From contig NZ_CP016170.1 of the NCBI RefSeq assembly GCF_001676705.1, positions 5,704,001 through 5,768,000 of the forward strand: a DNA stretch of 64,000 nucleotides. The letters run 5' to 3'. The notes below the pieces were generated by a model, which saw only the letters and a program-made list of their open reading frames with translations, was not told the DNA's origin and made no database searches. The DNA comes from Bordetella bronchialis. GTDB lineage: Bacteria > Pseudomonadota > Gammaproteobacteria > Burkholderiales > Burkholderiaceae_B. Positions 1-8,314 of this stretch are shown piece by piece. The position numbers and the translations under genes were made by a program. Within the stretch, counting starts at the first letter, position 1; each line of letters starts with the position of its first letter.

Positions 1-481
1 GCATGTAGATCATGCCGTTGATGGACGAACTGCCGCCCAGCACGCGGCCGCGGGGATAGCCCAGGGAGCGGCCGTTCAGGCCGGCATCGGGCTGCGTGCG
101 GTAGCACCAGTCGGTGCGCGGATTGCCGATGCAGTACAGGTAGCCCACCGGGATGTGGATCCAGTGCCAGCTGTCCGGCCCGCCCGCTTCCAGCAGCAGC
201 ACGCGCGTGGCCGGATCGGCCGACAGGCGGTTGGCCAGCAGGCAACCGGCCGAGCCGGCGCCCACGATGACGTAGTCGAATTCCAGCCGTTCGGCCGTGC
301 CCGGCAGCGCGTCGGCGCGGCCGCCAGCGGCAGGGCCGGCGCCCCGTGCGCCGCTGCCCTTGCCGTGACCGTTTTCCTGGCCGCCGGATGGCATTCCCGT
401 GCGGGCCATGGGCGAGCCCACTCCGTCCGCCGCGCCCGCGACCGCCGGCCGCGCTGATTGTTCGCCTGTCGCCATCGCCAT
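1..481 (-). CDS. GMC-family FAD oxidoreductase, N-terminal part (runs off left edge)
   Basis: This is the first ~160 codons of a choline-dehydrogenase-like GMC flavoenzyme; the rest lies beyond the window. The translation shows the FAD-binding motif DYVIVGAGSAGCLLANRLS, then LLLEAGG, and finally GRVLGGSSSINGMIYM, which matches the first GMC signature around the flavin. Family members oxidise alcohols, often choline or aromatic or aliphatic alcohols; the substrate cannot be told here. The start is uncertain. ATG at 481 gives a ~51-residue Gly/Ala-rich leader before the FAD fold, and later ATGs at 475 or near 409 are equally possible. It follows the DapA-like gene on the same strand after about 165 bp and may share its transcript. 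Confidence 0.85.
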   Translation of the reverse strand, partial: MAMATGEQSARPAVAGAADGVGSPMARTGMPSGGQENGHGKGSGARGAGPAAGGRADALPGTAERLEFDYVIVGAGSAGCLLANRLSADPATRVLLLEAGGPDSWHWIHIPVGYLYCIGNPRTDWCYRTQPDAGLNGRSLGYPRGRVLGGSSSINGMIYM

Positions 482-646
482 GGCCTTGTCTCCACTTATC
501 TGCTTATATGCCCGGGACCGCGCAAGCCCTCGGGTCTGCCGCCGCGGCGCATCGGATGCCGTGCGCGATGCCGCGCGGCCCCTCCAGGCGCCCCCCGTTG
601 GACGCAAGCTCCATCGGGCGATGCGGGCGGCTCCTGGGTTTTTAGA

Positions 647-1576
647 TCACTTGCGTGCCGGGGGCAAGGCCGCGATCGCCTCGGCCAGCGCCCCGCGCAG
701 CTCCGGCCCGGGCGCGGTCATGGGCGCGCGCGGCACATCGTCGCAGCCGTGCAGCGCCGCCAGCACCGCCTTCACCGGGCCCGGGTTGGGATGCGCATAC
801 AGCAGGCGGATCACCGGCGCCAGCGCATGGAACACCCCGCGCGCGCGATCCCAGTCGCCGGTCCGGGCGGCGTCGTACATGGCCAGGTGCAGGTCCGGCC
901 GCACGTGGGCCGAGGCCACGATGGCGCCGGTCCCGCCCAGGCCCAGCGTGGCCAGGGCCTGCAAGTCCTCGCCCGCCATGACGGCGAGCCTGCCATCGGC
1001 GATCAGCGCGACGGTCTTGTCCAGCGATCCGCCGCAATCCTTGATGGCCACGATGTTGGGATGGGCGGCCAGGGCCAGCAGCGTCGCCGTTTCCAGGGTG
1101 GCGCCGGTGCGATAGGGAATGTCGTACAGCACCAGCGGCACGGCCGAGGCGTCGGCCAGCGTCTCGAACCAGATCCGCAGGCCGTCCTGCCCCGGCCGCA
1201 CATAGGCGGGCGCGGACGCCAGCACGCCGGCCAGCGGCCGCTGGCCGAACTGGCGGATGCGGTCCCTCGCCTGGCCCAGGTGATTGCCCGACAGGCCCAT
1301 GGCCACGGGCAGGCCGTCCGCTTCACCCACGACGGTATCCAGCACGAGCAGCTGTTCGGCGGCGTCCAGGGCGGCGGCTTCGCCGGTGCTGCCGCAGGCC
1401 ACCAGCCCGTGCACGCCGGCATCCCGGTAATGGCGGACCAGGCGGCGCAGGGCGGCCAGGTCGACCTCGCCATGCCGGAAAGGCGTAACCAGCGGGATCC
1501 AGATGCCGCGGAAAGCCGGCGCGCGGACGGCCGCGCGCAGGGGCGAAGCTTCGGTGGTAAGGGTGGGCGTATCCAT
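647..1576 (-). CDS. DapA/NanA-family aldolase (4-hydroxy-tetrahydrodipicolinate synthase-like)
   Basis: A 309-residue class I aldolase of the dihydrodipicolinate synthase/N-acetylneuraminate lyase family. Visible landmarks are GSTGE at residues 62-66 (carboxylate binding), YDIPYRT with the catalytic Tyr at 151, and AIKDCGG with the Schiff-base Lys at 179. ATG 1576 is preceded by GGAG at good spacing. The first ~20 residues are an extension relative to typical DapA. It lies upstream of a GMC oxidoreductase rather than in a lysine-biosynthesis context. A catabolic aldolase or deaminase role, as in sugar-acid or hydroxyproline breakdown paralogues, is therefore as likely as lysine synthesis. Family assignment is firm; the substrate is unknown. 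Confidence 0.88.
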   Translation of the reverse strand: MDTPTLTTEASPLRAAVRAPAFRGIWIPLVTPFRHGEVDLAALRRLVRHYRDAGVHGLVACGSTGEAAALDAAEQLLVLDTVVGEADGLPVAMGLSGNHLGQARDRIRQFGQRPLAGVLASAPAYVRPGQDGLRIWFETLADASAVPLVLYDIPYRTGATLETATLLALAAHPNIVAIKDCGGSLDKTVALIADGRLAVMAGEDLQALATLGLGGTGAIVASAHVRPDLHLAMYDAARTGDWDRARGVFHALAPVIRLLYAHPNPGPVKAVLAALHGCDDVPRAPMTAPGPELRGALAEAIAALPPARK

Positions 1577-1692
1577 ATCGACTCCAGGAGAAAGACCGTG
1601 GAAGGTCCGCTGGAAGCGCGCCGGATACGTATGGATGGGTATCGAGTGGAAAGGCCCCGCCCTGCCGCTGTTCCGTCGCTCTTCTGACGGAA

Positions 1693-1725
1693 CAGCTGCT
1701 CCGGTCAGATGAGCGGCTGTTTTTT
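1693..1725 (+). terminator. Hairpin plus T-run, function unclear
   Basis: CAGCTGCTC (1693-1701) pairs with GAGCGGCTG (1711-1719), with one G-T wobble, and is followed by six to seven T on the plus strand. It has the form of a rho-independent terminator, but no plus-strand gene lies upstream, so its role between dapA-like (promoter side) and msrC (3' side) is unclear. Confidence 0.3.
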
Positions 1726-1817
1726 GGCTTTGAGGACCCGCGCGCGCGCCGGCGCCATGCCAGGGGCATGCGCGGCGTCATGGGAAAGGGCAAAGGCGCG
1801 GGAGATCATGGCGCCGA

Positions 1818-2327
1818 TCATACCCTGGCGGGCGCGACCCGGGGGTGCAGGCTGTCCAGGAATACCTGGCACAGCGCTTCCATGCCGGCGCGGTCCGCTT
1901 CGTCGAAGCGCGCCGGCACCGGGCTGTCCACATCCCACACGCCGATCAGCTCGCCGTCCCGCACCAGCGGCACGACGATCTCCGAACGCGAGGCGGCATC
2001 GCAGGCGATGTGGCCGGGAAAAACGTGGACGTCGGGCACGACCTGCGTGCGCCGCTGGCTGGCGGCCGCCCCGCATACGCCGCGGTCCAGCGCGATGCGC
2101 ACGCAGGCGGGCTTGCCCTGGAAAGGGCCCACCACCAGCTCCGTGCCGTCGTAGAAGTAAAAGCCCGCCCAGTTCAGCTCGGACAGCGAGTGGTACACCA
2201 GCGCGGAGAAGTTCGCGGCGTTGGCGACACGGTCGCGCTCGCCGGCCAACAGGCCGCGGGCCTGCTCGACGAGCTCTGCATAACGTTCGGCCTTGGTGGC
2301 GGCGGTGGACGGAACGGCGGAAAACAT
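1818..2327 (-). CDS. msrC: Free methionine-(R)-sulfoxide reductase (GAF-domain fRMsr)
   Basis: A 169-residue single GAF-domain protein that reduces free methionine-R-sulfoxide in the cytoplasm with thioredoxin-type recycling. The GAF core (NWAGFYFYDG, FQGKPACVRI, GVCGAAA, HIACDAASRSEIVVPL, DVDSP) is clear, and the three conserved cysteines appear as Cys75, Cys85 and Cys109. Start ATG 2327 (MFSAVPST) is chosen because a purine-rich GGAGA site precedes it and the family begins here; an in-frame extension to 2534 would add 69 residues with no family match. It is divergent from the aminotransferase at 2651. Confidence 0.9.
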   Translation of the reverse strand: MFSAVPSTAATKAERYAELVEQARGLLAGERDRVANAANFSALVYHSLSELNWAGFYFYDGTELVVGPFQGKPACVRIALDRGVCGAAASQRRTQVVPDVHVFPGHIACDAASRSEIVVPLVRDGELIGVWDVDSPVPARFDEADRAGMEALCQVFLDSLHPRVAPARV

Positions 2328-2650
2328 GGCGGCATCTCCAGCCGGCGTGCATGGCGCCGCCGGCCCGTACGAAACAACAACGAAACAAGGAAACGATGGC
2401 GTTGCCGGTGCGCCACGGACGCGGCCGGCATCGCGCCCTGCACGCCGCATGGGCGGCGCCAGGGCGTACGCGGCCCCCGGGGCCGCGGCAAAAAGTGGGA
2501 GAATACCGCTTTGCCGTCCGCCCGGCCCCCGCATCCCCCCGTCCCCGGTTTCCTTGTCTGGATCCCCTGTCCGGCCCCGCGGGCCAGGCCGCGGCCTTGT
2601 CCGGCCCCCCGCGTGGCCGTTTTCTACCCGTTCTTTGCTGCCTACCCTCC
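2328..2650. other. Intergenic region between divergent msrC and aminotransferase
   Basis: This 323-bp GC-rich gap must contain both promoters. I see no convincing conserved gene, RNA or operator in it. Confidence 0.5.
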
Positions 2651-3856
2651 ATGGACAAGCCTTTCGAACCCGACTGTTCCTTTTCTGAACGTGCCCTGCA
2701 GCTGACCAGCTCGGCCATCCGCGAGATCCTCAAGGTCACCGAGCGGCCGGACGTCATCTCCTTCGCCGGCGGCCTGCCGGCCCCCAGCGGGTTCCCGGTG
2801 GAAGTCGTCCGCGCGGCGTTCGACAAGGTACTGGTTTCGAATGGCAAGGTGGCCCTGCAATACGGCCCCACCGAGGGCTACAGCCCGCTGCGCGCCTGGG
2901 TCGCCGAAGACCTGAACCGCAACGGCGCGCACGTCACGCCCGAACAGATCCTGATCGTCTCGGGCTCGCAGCAGGCCCTGGACCTGCTGGGCAAAGTGCT
3001 GATCGACAAGGACAGCAAGGTCATGGTCGAAACGCCCAGCTACCTGGGCGCGCTGCAGTCCTTCAGCCTGTACCAGCCCCGCTACGAATCCGTGGCGTCG
3101 GACGAAGGCGGCCTGATCCCCGAAGCCCTGACGCCGGCCAACACCCAGGGCGCGCGCTTCCTGTACGCCCTGCCCAACTTCCAGAACCCCACGGGACGCA
3201 CGCTGAGCCGCGAGCGCCGCGAAGCCCTGGTGCAGCAGGCGGCCCGTCTGGCGCTGCCGCTCGTAGAGGACGACCCCTACGGCGAACTGCGCTACGCCGG
3301 CGAACCGCAGCCCAGCCTGCTGTCGCTGGGCGGCGAAGTGGGCGCCAATGTCATCCGCATGGGTTCGTTTTCCAAGGTGCTGGCGCCCGGCCTGCGCCTG
3401 GGCTACATCGCCGCCTCGCGCAAACTGATCGACAAAATGGTGCAGGCCAAGCAGGCCACCGACCTGCACACCTCCACGCTGACGCAGATGGCGGTGTACG
3501 AGATCGTCAAGGACGGCTTCCTGGCGCAGCACCTGCCCACCGTGCGCGAGCTCTACCGCAAGCAATGCGGCTACATGCTGGACGCCCTGCAGCGCGAATT
3601 CCCGGCCGCCGCGTCCTGGACGCGTCCGGAAGGCGGCATGTTCATCTGGGTGACGCTGCCCGAAGGCATCGATACCGCCGAGCTTCTGCAAGCGGCCATC
3701 GAAGAGAAGGTCGCCTTCGTGCCGGGCCAGCCCTTCTACGCAAATGCCCCGGCGCCGCGCAACACGCTGCGGCTGAGCTTCGTGACCGTGCCCGAGGAAA
3801 AAATCCGCAGCGGCATGGCGACCCTGGGCCGCCTGATCAAGGCGCGGCTGGGCTGA
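2651..3856 (+). CDS. PLP-dependent aminotransferase, class I/II (2-aminoadipate/LysN-like)
   Basis: A 401-residue fold-type-I aminotransferase. Sequence landmarks are FAGGLPAPSGFP near the N terminus, LQYGPTEGYSPLRAWVA, the PNFQNPTGRT stretch, EDDPYGELRY, and the PLP-binding Lys242 in GSFSKVLAPGLRLGY. This pattern fits the family of MocR-type aminotransferase domains without the DNA-binding part, which includes LysN 2-aminoadipate and valine-pyruvate-type transaminases. Such enzymes move amino groups between amino acids and 2-oxo acids in the cytoplasm. Start ATG 2651 (MDKPFEPDCSFSERA) is where family similarity begins; an open frame extends much further upstream only because of the high GC. 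ubiA follows after 10 bp, probably on the same transcript. Confidence 0.9.
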   Translation: MDKPFEPDCSFSERALQLTSSAIREILKVTERPDVISFAGGLPAPSGFPVEVVRAAFDKVLVSNGKVALQYGPTEGYSPLRAWVAEDLNRNGAHVTPEQILIVSGSQQALDLLGKVLIDKDSKVMVETPSYLGALQSFSLYQPRYESVASDEGGLIPEALTPANTQGARFLYALPNFQNPTGRTLSRERREALVQQAARLALPLVEDDPYGELRYAGEPQPSLLSLGGEVGANVIRMGSFSKVLAPGLRLGYIAASRKLIDKMVQAKQATDLHTSTLTQMAVYEIVKDGFLAQHLPTVRELYRKQCGYMLDALQREFPAAASWTRPEGGMFIWVTLPEGIDTAELLQAAIEEKVAFVPGQPFYANAPAPRNTLRLSFVTVPEEKIRSGMATLGRLIKARLG

Positions 3857-3866
3857 GGACGGCGGC

Positions 3867-4796
3867 ATGTCCACGCAGCATCCCGGCGGCCGCATCGACC
3901 TGAACGACATCGAGTTCGACGACTGGGTGGCCCATTGGCTGCCCCGGTCGTGGGGGCCGTATGCGCGGCTGTGCCGCCTGGACCGCCCGATCGGCACCTG
4001 GCTGACCCTGCTGCCGGCGCTGGCCGCCCTGGCCCAGGCCGCCGGCGGCTGGCTGGATGCCTGGCGCGTGGCGGTGTTCTCGCTGGGGGCGCTGCTGATG
4101 CGCGGCATCGGCTGCACCATCAACGATATCTTCGACCGCGATATCGACAAGCATGTCGAACGCACGCGCTACCGCCCGCTGACCAGCGGCCAGCTCACGC
4201 TGCGGCAGGCGCTGTGGTTCCTGTTCGCGCAGCTGGCCGTGTGCGCCTTGCTGCTGCTGGCCATCAATCCCATGAGCCGCTGGCTGGCCGTGGCGCTGCT
4301 GCCCATCGTGGTCATCTACCCGCTGTGCAAGCGGGTCACGTACTGGCCCCAGGCGGTGCTGGGCGTGTGCTTCAACTGGGGCATGCTGATGGCCTGGTCG
4401 GACACCCGCAACGAAGTCCCCCTGGGCGCGATCGCGGTCTACATCGGCACCATCCTGTGGCAGATCGGCTACGACACCATCTATGCCTACATCGACGTAC
4501 GCGACGATCGCCGGCTGGGCCTGCATTCCACCGCGCTGCGCTTCGGCGCCGCCGGCAAGGCATGGATCGCCGGCTTCTACGTGGCGACCGTGGCGCTGTG
4601 GGCCTGGGGCGGATACGCCATCGGCCTGGGCTGGCCCTATGCGGTGGGCATGGCGCTGATCGCCGCGCACCTGGCCTGGCAATTGAAAAAGCTGGATCTG
4701 GACCGTCCGGAACTGGGGCTGGGCCTGTTTCGCGCCAACCTGTGGGTGGGCGTCATGCTGGTGGCGGCGTCGGTCCTCGGCGGGCTGGCCGCCTGA
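3867..4796 (+). CDS. ubiA: 4-hydroxybenzoate polyprenyltransferase
   Basis: A 309-residue integral membrane prenyltransferase that attaches the polyprenyl tail to 4-hydroxybenzoate in ubiquinone synthesis. The first Asp-rich motif, NDIFDRDID, is at residues 86-94. The second, YDTIYAYIDVRDD, follows about 120 residues later, and about eight hydrophobic segments surround them. RLDRPIGTWLTLLPA near the N terminus is typical of UbiA. The N terminus (MSTQHPGGRIDLNDIEFDDW) is hydrophilic and longer than in E. coli. The gene starts 10 bp after the aminotransferase. Its stop codon lies inside a three-copy 15-bp tandem repeat (4785-4829). Confidence 0.95.
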   Translation: MSTQHPGGRIDLNDIEFDDWVAHWLPRSWGPYARLCRLDRPIGTWLTLLPALAALAQAAGGWLDAWRVAVFSLGALLMRGIGCTINDIFDRDIDKHVERTRYRPLTSGQLTLRQALWFLFAQLAVCALLLLAINPMSRWLAVALLPIVVIYPLCKRVTYWPQAVLGVCFNWGMLMAWSDTRNEVPLGAIAVYIGTILWQIGYDTIYAYIDVRDDRRLGLHSTALRFGAAGKAWIAGFYVATVALWAWGGYAIGLGWPYAVGMALIAAHLAWQLKKLDLDRPELGLGLFRANLWVGVMLVAASVLGGLAA

Positions 4797-4829
4797 TCCT
4801 GGCCGCCTGATCCTGGCCGCCTGATCCTG
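4785..4829 (+). repeat. Three tandem 15-bp repeats spanning the ubiA stop codon
   Basis: The unit ctggccgcctgatcc occurs three times in perfect register. The ubiA TGA is in the first unit, and units two and three each repeat an in-frame TGA. This looks like slippage or duplication at the gene end and has no effect on the UbiA protein. Confidence 0.9.
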
Positions 4830-4838
4830 ACAGCCCGA

Positions 4839-6362
4839 TCACTGGATGCGCCGTATCGCCGGCGTCGTCCAGAGCCCCTCCACGGCATCCGCGCCGGGCT
4901 GGTAAAGCCGCAGTATCAAGGTAAAGCGGCCGCTCTGCGGCGCGGGCAGCCAGTTGCGCACCTGTTCCCCGGCCGGCTGGGCGTATTGCACGTACACGGT
5001 GGAAGTGCCGTCCGCGCCCGGCGTCAAGGGGTGGCGGGTCCCCACGGCATACAGGCCGATGGGGTTGTCGTACAGTTCGCGGCGGTCGTTGTACAGCGTC
5101 ATCGACCAGAACGCATCGGCGGGCGGCAACTGTCCGCGATCGAAGCGCACCTCGTAGCGGAAGCTGCCATCCAGCGGCCGGCCATCCGAATCGCTGCCGG
5201 CGCGCAGCACGATCTCGTCCTCGGGCAAGGGCGTGGCGCCCTGGGCGCGCGCCGTGCGCGCCCGCAAGGTGTAGTCGGTGCCATAGCTGCCCAGGCGGCG
5301 CTGCGGCATGCGCCAGGCGTCGCCGGGACGCGCGCGCGGCTGGATGGGCGAACGCACGCTGGCCTGGCCGCGCAGTACCCCGGCCTCCACGGCGGCCCGC
5401 ACATCGGCCGGCAGGCGCGCCAGGTCCACGCGCTGGCCGGGCGCCAGGCCCAGGCGCGCCATGCGCTGCAATATGGGCCCGTCGGCCGCATGCGGCGGAT
5501 ACCGCGCCGCCAGCTCGGCGAAGGCGGCAAAGAATTCCTGGGCCTTCATCTCGGCCACCTGTTCGGCCGGCGCGCGGCGCGACAGGGCCACGTCGAACTG
5601 GCCGTCCGGCGGTACGGTCTTCTTGCCCCAGCGCGACAAGGGCGTGGCGTCCAGCGCCATCTGAAAGCCCTGCGCCGCGCCCAGGTCCTGGATGCCACGG
5701 TAGGCGATTCGCACGCGCAGCAGGCCGGCGGCCGTCGGCGCGCGAAGGACCTCCGCCGGCTTGGGCAGCTTGCCCTGCCAGTCGGGCGCCACCACGGCGT
5801 AGACGCGCAGTCCATCCTGCGCGGTGCGGCTGCCCGGCGCCGCGAACGCGTCGCTCCACATGTCCGAGAGCGTGATCGAGTAATAGCGGCCCCGCGCATC
5901 GGGGACTTCGAGCAGCAGGGGTTCCTTCGATACATCGAACCACAGTGCCGACCACAGCGTATCGACGTCGGGATAAGGCAGGCCATGCAGCAGCGGATCG
6001 GCCGCGCGGCTCATATGCGTGTAGCGGTTGACCGGCGCGCCGCCACCGAAAGCCGTGTCCGGCGACTGCACATTGGTCTGCACGCGGCGCGCGACGTCCA
6101 TCAGCACCAGGGGGTAGGCGTAAACGTAGGCGTCGGCGGCGATATCGCGCGCCTGGCTGGGATCCAGGGCCGGCGCCGCCCGCGCGGCGGGCCCCGCGAA
6201 AGCCAGCGACGGCAGCAGCATGGCGGCGGCGATGCCGCGCCGGAGTGTCGGGCGCACGGATGCCGGCCACCGGAGCGCCGGCCGCCGGAATGCCGGCCAC
6301 CGGATCGCCGGCCGCCGGAGCGCCGGCCGCAGGGCATACGCGAGGAACTTCCGTAACGACAT
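4839..6362 (-). CDS. DUF1254/DUF1214 domain exported protein
   Basis: A protein of about 507 residues. The N-terminal DUF1254 region has AADAYVYAYPLVLMDVARRVQTNV and YPDVDTLWSALWFDVSKEP, and the C-terminal DUF1214 region has WSMTLYNDRRELYDNPIGLYAVG and related stretches. Members are predicted exported proteins, some linked to hydrolysis or detoxification; the enzymatic role is not established. A signal peptide is plausible: a long basic n-region, then IAAAMLLPSLAFA, and a likely cleavage after AFA or ARA. The n-region is enlarged by five 15-bp tandem units encoding Arg/Pro/Ala/Trp repeats. ATG 6362 (MSLRKFL) is preferred over 6428 because the signal-like sequence begins there. It is convergent with ubiA and divergent from panB. 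Confidence 0.82.
   Translation of the reverse strand: MSLRKFLAYALRPALRRPAIRWPAFRRPALRWPASVRPTLRRGIAAAMLLPSLAFAGPAARAAPALDPSQARDIAADAYVYAYPLVLMDVARRVQTNVQSPDTAFGGGAPVNRYTHMSRAADPLLHGLPYPDVDTLWSALWFDVSKEPLLLEVPDARGRYYSITLSDMWSDAFAAPGSRTAQDGLRVYAVVAPDWQGKLPKPAEVLRAPTAAGLLRVRIAYRGIQDLGAAQGFQMALDATPLSRWGKKTVPPDGQFDVALSRRAPAEQVAEMKAQEFFAAFAELAARYPPHAADGPILQRMARLGLAPGQRVDLARLPADVRAAVEAGVLRGQASVRSPIQPRARPGDAWRMPQRRLGSYGTDYTLRARTARAQGATPLPEDEIVLRAGSDSDGRPLDGSFRYEVRFDRGQLPPADAFWSMTLYNDRRELYDNPIGLYAVGTRHPLTPGADGTSTVYVQYAQPAGEQVRNWLPAPQSGRFTLILRLYQPGADAVEGLWTTPAIRRIQ
6256..6330 (-). repeat. Five 15-bp tandem repeats in the DUF1254 signal region
   Basis: Five consecutive 15-bp units of the form cgganngccggccnc run from 6256 to 6330. 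On the minus strand they encode repeats of about five residues (such as RPALR, RPAIR, WPAFR) in the n-region of the signal peptide. Because 15 is a multiple of three, changes in unit number would lengthen or shorten the n-region without a frameshift. Confidence 0.85.
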
Positions 6363-6600
6363 ATGGGCTCCGGCACGGGGCGAGGCCTGTAACACCCCCT
6401 GGGACCGCGCCGCCGCGGTCGGAACCACATTCTTTGCAGAAAATTACCCGGTGGGCATCATCCCGGCGGCCTAAGCCCTTCGCGCATCCGGACCGGCGGG
6501 GCCGCGCGCCATTACGCCGCAGCCGATAGAATGCGCCTTATTGGTGCATGCCGCGGGGGCGTGCCCCGACCTCCACGTATCACGACCATCAGGCACGCAC

Positions 6601-7443
6601 ATGTATCCGACCGTCGCCGGCGACGCGCAAGCGCCTCGCAAGCCCATCACCCTGGCCACCTTGTCCGCGATGCACCAGCGCGGCGAGAAGATCGCCATGC
6701 TTACCTGCTACGACGCCAGCTTCGCCGCGCTCCTGGACCAGTGCGGCGTGGACATCCTGCTGATCGGCGACTCGCTGGGCAATGTGGTGCAGGGCCAGTC
6801 GACCACCCTGCCGGTCAGCCTGGAACACATGGTCTATCACACGGAATGCGTGGCGCGCGGCAACAAGACCGCCTGGGTGCTGGCCGACCTGCCCTGGGCC
6901 AGTTATCACGAGTCGCCCGCGCAGGCCTATGCCAGCGCGGCCCGGCTGATGGCGGCCGGTGCGCAGATGGTCAAGGTGGAAGGCATGGACGGCCGCACGC
7001 CGTGGATGTCCCAGATCGTCGCCTTCCTGACCGAGCGCGGCGTGCCCGTCTGCGCCCATATGGGCCTGACACCGCAGTTCGTGCATGCCCTGGGCGGCTA
7101 CCGCGTGCAGGGCAAGGACGAGGCGGCCGCCGCGCACCTGAAGCAGCAGGCCCGCGTCATGCGCGATGCCGGCGCCAGCATGCTGCTGTACGAAATGATT
7201 CCCGCGGCATTGGCGGCGGACATCACGGCCGACGTCAACATCCCCACCATCGGCATCGGCGCCGGCGCGGGATGCTCGGGCCAGGTGCTGGTGCTGCACG
7301 ACATGTTGAATGTCTACCCGGGCCGCAAGGCGCGTTTCGTGCGCAACTTCATGGACGGCGCGGCCAGCATCCAGGACGCCGTGCAGGCTTATGTGCGGGC
7401 CGTCAAGGACGGCAGCTTCCCGGCGCCGGAACACGCATATTGA
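6601..7443 (+). CDS. panB: 3-methyl-2-oxobutanoate hydroxymethyltransferase
   Basis: A 280-residue PanB, which transfers a hydroxymethyl group from 5,10-methylene-tetrahydrofolate to 2-oxoisovalerate, the first step of pantothenate synthesis, in the cytoplasm. Typical blocks are [29 protein letters not shown] (Mg and substrate binding), [15 protein letters not shown], and [24 protein letters not shown]. Start ATG 6601 (MYPTVAGD) is chosen; an upstream TTG at 6541 would add 20 residues not typical of the family. No panC follows; the next gene is convergent after 16 bp. Confidence 0.96.
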   Translation: MYPTVAGDAQAPRKPITLATLSAMHQRGEKIAMLTCYDASFAALLDQCGVDILLIGDSLGNVVQGQSTTLPVSLEHMVYHTECVARGNKTAWVLADLPWASYHESPAQAYASAARLMAAGAQMVKVEGMDGRTPWMSQIVAFLTERGVPVCAHMGLTPQFVHALGGYRVQGKDEAAAAHLKQQARVMRDAGASMLLYEMIPAALAADITADVNIPTIGIGAGAGCSGQVLVLHDMLNVYPGRKARFVRNFMDGAASIQDAVQAYVRAVKDGSFPAPEHAY

Positions 7444-7459
7444 TGCGCCGCCGGGCGCC

Positions 7460-8239
7460 TCAGACCGTGTAGTTCAGCGCCAGGCGGCCGCCGTCGATGT
7501 ACAGCGTTTCGCCCGTGATATAGCTGGACGCGTCGCTCAACAGGTAGGCCACCGCGTCGGCGACCTCGGCCGGTTCGCCCAGGCGGCGCAGCGGCGTGCG
7601 GCTCATCAGGCGCGCCCGCGTGGACTCGTCCGCCAGCACCGCCTGGCGCGCCAGCTCCGTGGCGATGGTGCCCGGCCCCACGGCGTTGACGCGTATGCCG
7701 TGATCGGCCAGCGCCAGCGCCATGACGCGCGTGAGCTGGGCCAGGCCGCCCTTGCTGGCGTTATACGAGGCGATGGTGGGAATGGCCATGACGGCATTCA
7801 CGGAACTCATGTGCACGATGGCGCCGCCGCCCTGCTCCACCATGACGCGCGCCACGGCCTGGCCGACCAGGAAAGCGCCCTTCAGGTTGACGTCGAGCAC
7901 CGCGTCCCAGTCGGCTTCCGTGATGTCCAGGAAGGGGCAGGGGCGCACGATGCCGGCGTTGCTGACCAGCTGGTCGATGCGCCCCCAGGCCTGCCGCGTG
8001 GCGGCCACGGCCGCATCCACCGACGCCTTGCTGGCCACATCGCAATGGACATAGCTGACGCGGGCGCCGTCGGCGGACAGCGCCTGGGCCAGCGCCTGTC
8101 CCGGCGCGTCGGCCACGTCCCAGATGGCGACGGCCGCGCCCGCGCCGGCCAGGCGCCGCACGCAGGCCTCGCCTATGCCTTGCGAGCCGCCGGTGACGAC
8201 GGCGACCTTGTCATGGAAATCGAATGCGGTATTGCTCAT
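7460..8239 (-). CDS. SDR-family oxidoreductase
   Basis: A 259-residue classical short-chain dehydrogenase. It has the Rossmann motif TGGSQGIG, an NAG motif (SNAGIV), catalytic Ser in MSSVNAV, YNASK with the Tyr/Lys pair, and a C-terminal TGETLYIDGG. It probably oxidises a hydroxyl or reduces a carbonyl with NAD(P)H. It is the last gene of a minus-strand operon after the ABC receptor gene (75-bp gap), so it may act on the same imported compound as the flavin dehydrogenase upstream. Substrate unknown. Confidence 0.88.
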   Translation of the reverse strand: MSNTAFDFHDKVAVVTGGSQGIGEACVRRLAGAGAAVAIWDVADAPGQALAQALSADGARVSYVHCDVASKASVDAAVAATRQAWGRIDQLVSNAGIVRPCPFLDITEADWDAVLDVNLKGAFLVGQAVARVMVEQGGGAIVHMSSVNAVMAIPTIASYNASKGGLAQLTRVMALALADHGIRVNAVGPGTIATELARQAVLADESTRARLMSRTPLRRLGEPAEVADAVAYLLSDASSYITGETLYIDGGRLALNYTV

Positions 8240-8314
8240 TGAAGCGGTCTCCTGCCGCCACGCCGCGATGGCGGCGCCGCGTGGCGGGCATATTGCGAAA
8301 GGGCGCGCCGGCGT

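Noticed and set aside
458..1687. Long plus-strand open frame opposite the DapA-like gene
   Set aside because: Composition is rich in His/Gln/Arg/Gly as in antisense frames of GC-rich genes, with no domain; the minus-strand gene is well supported.
7460..8239. Assigning the SDR a precise enzyme name such as FabG or BdhA
   Set aside because: Only general SDR motifs are visible; no substrate-determining residues can be read.
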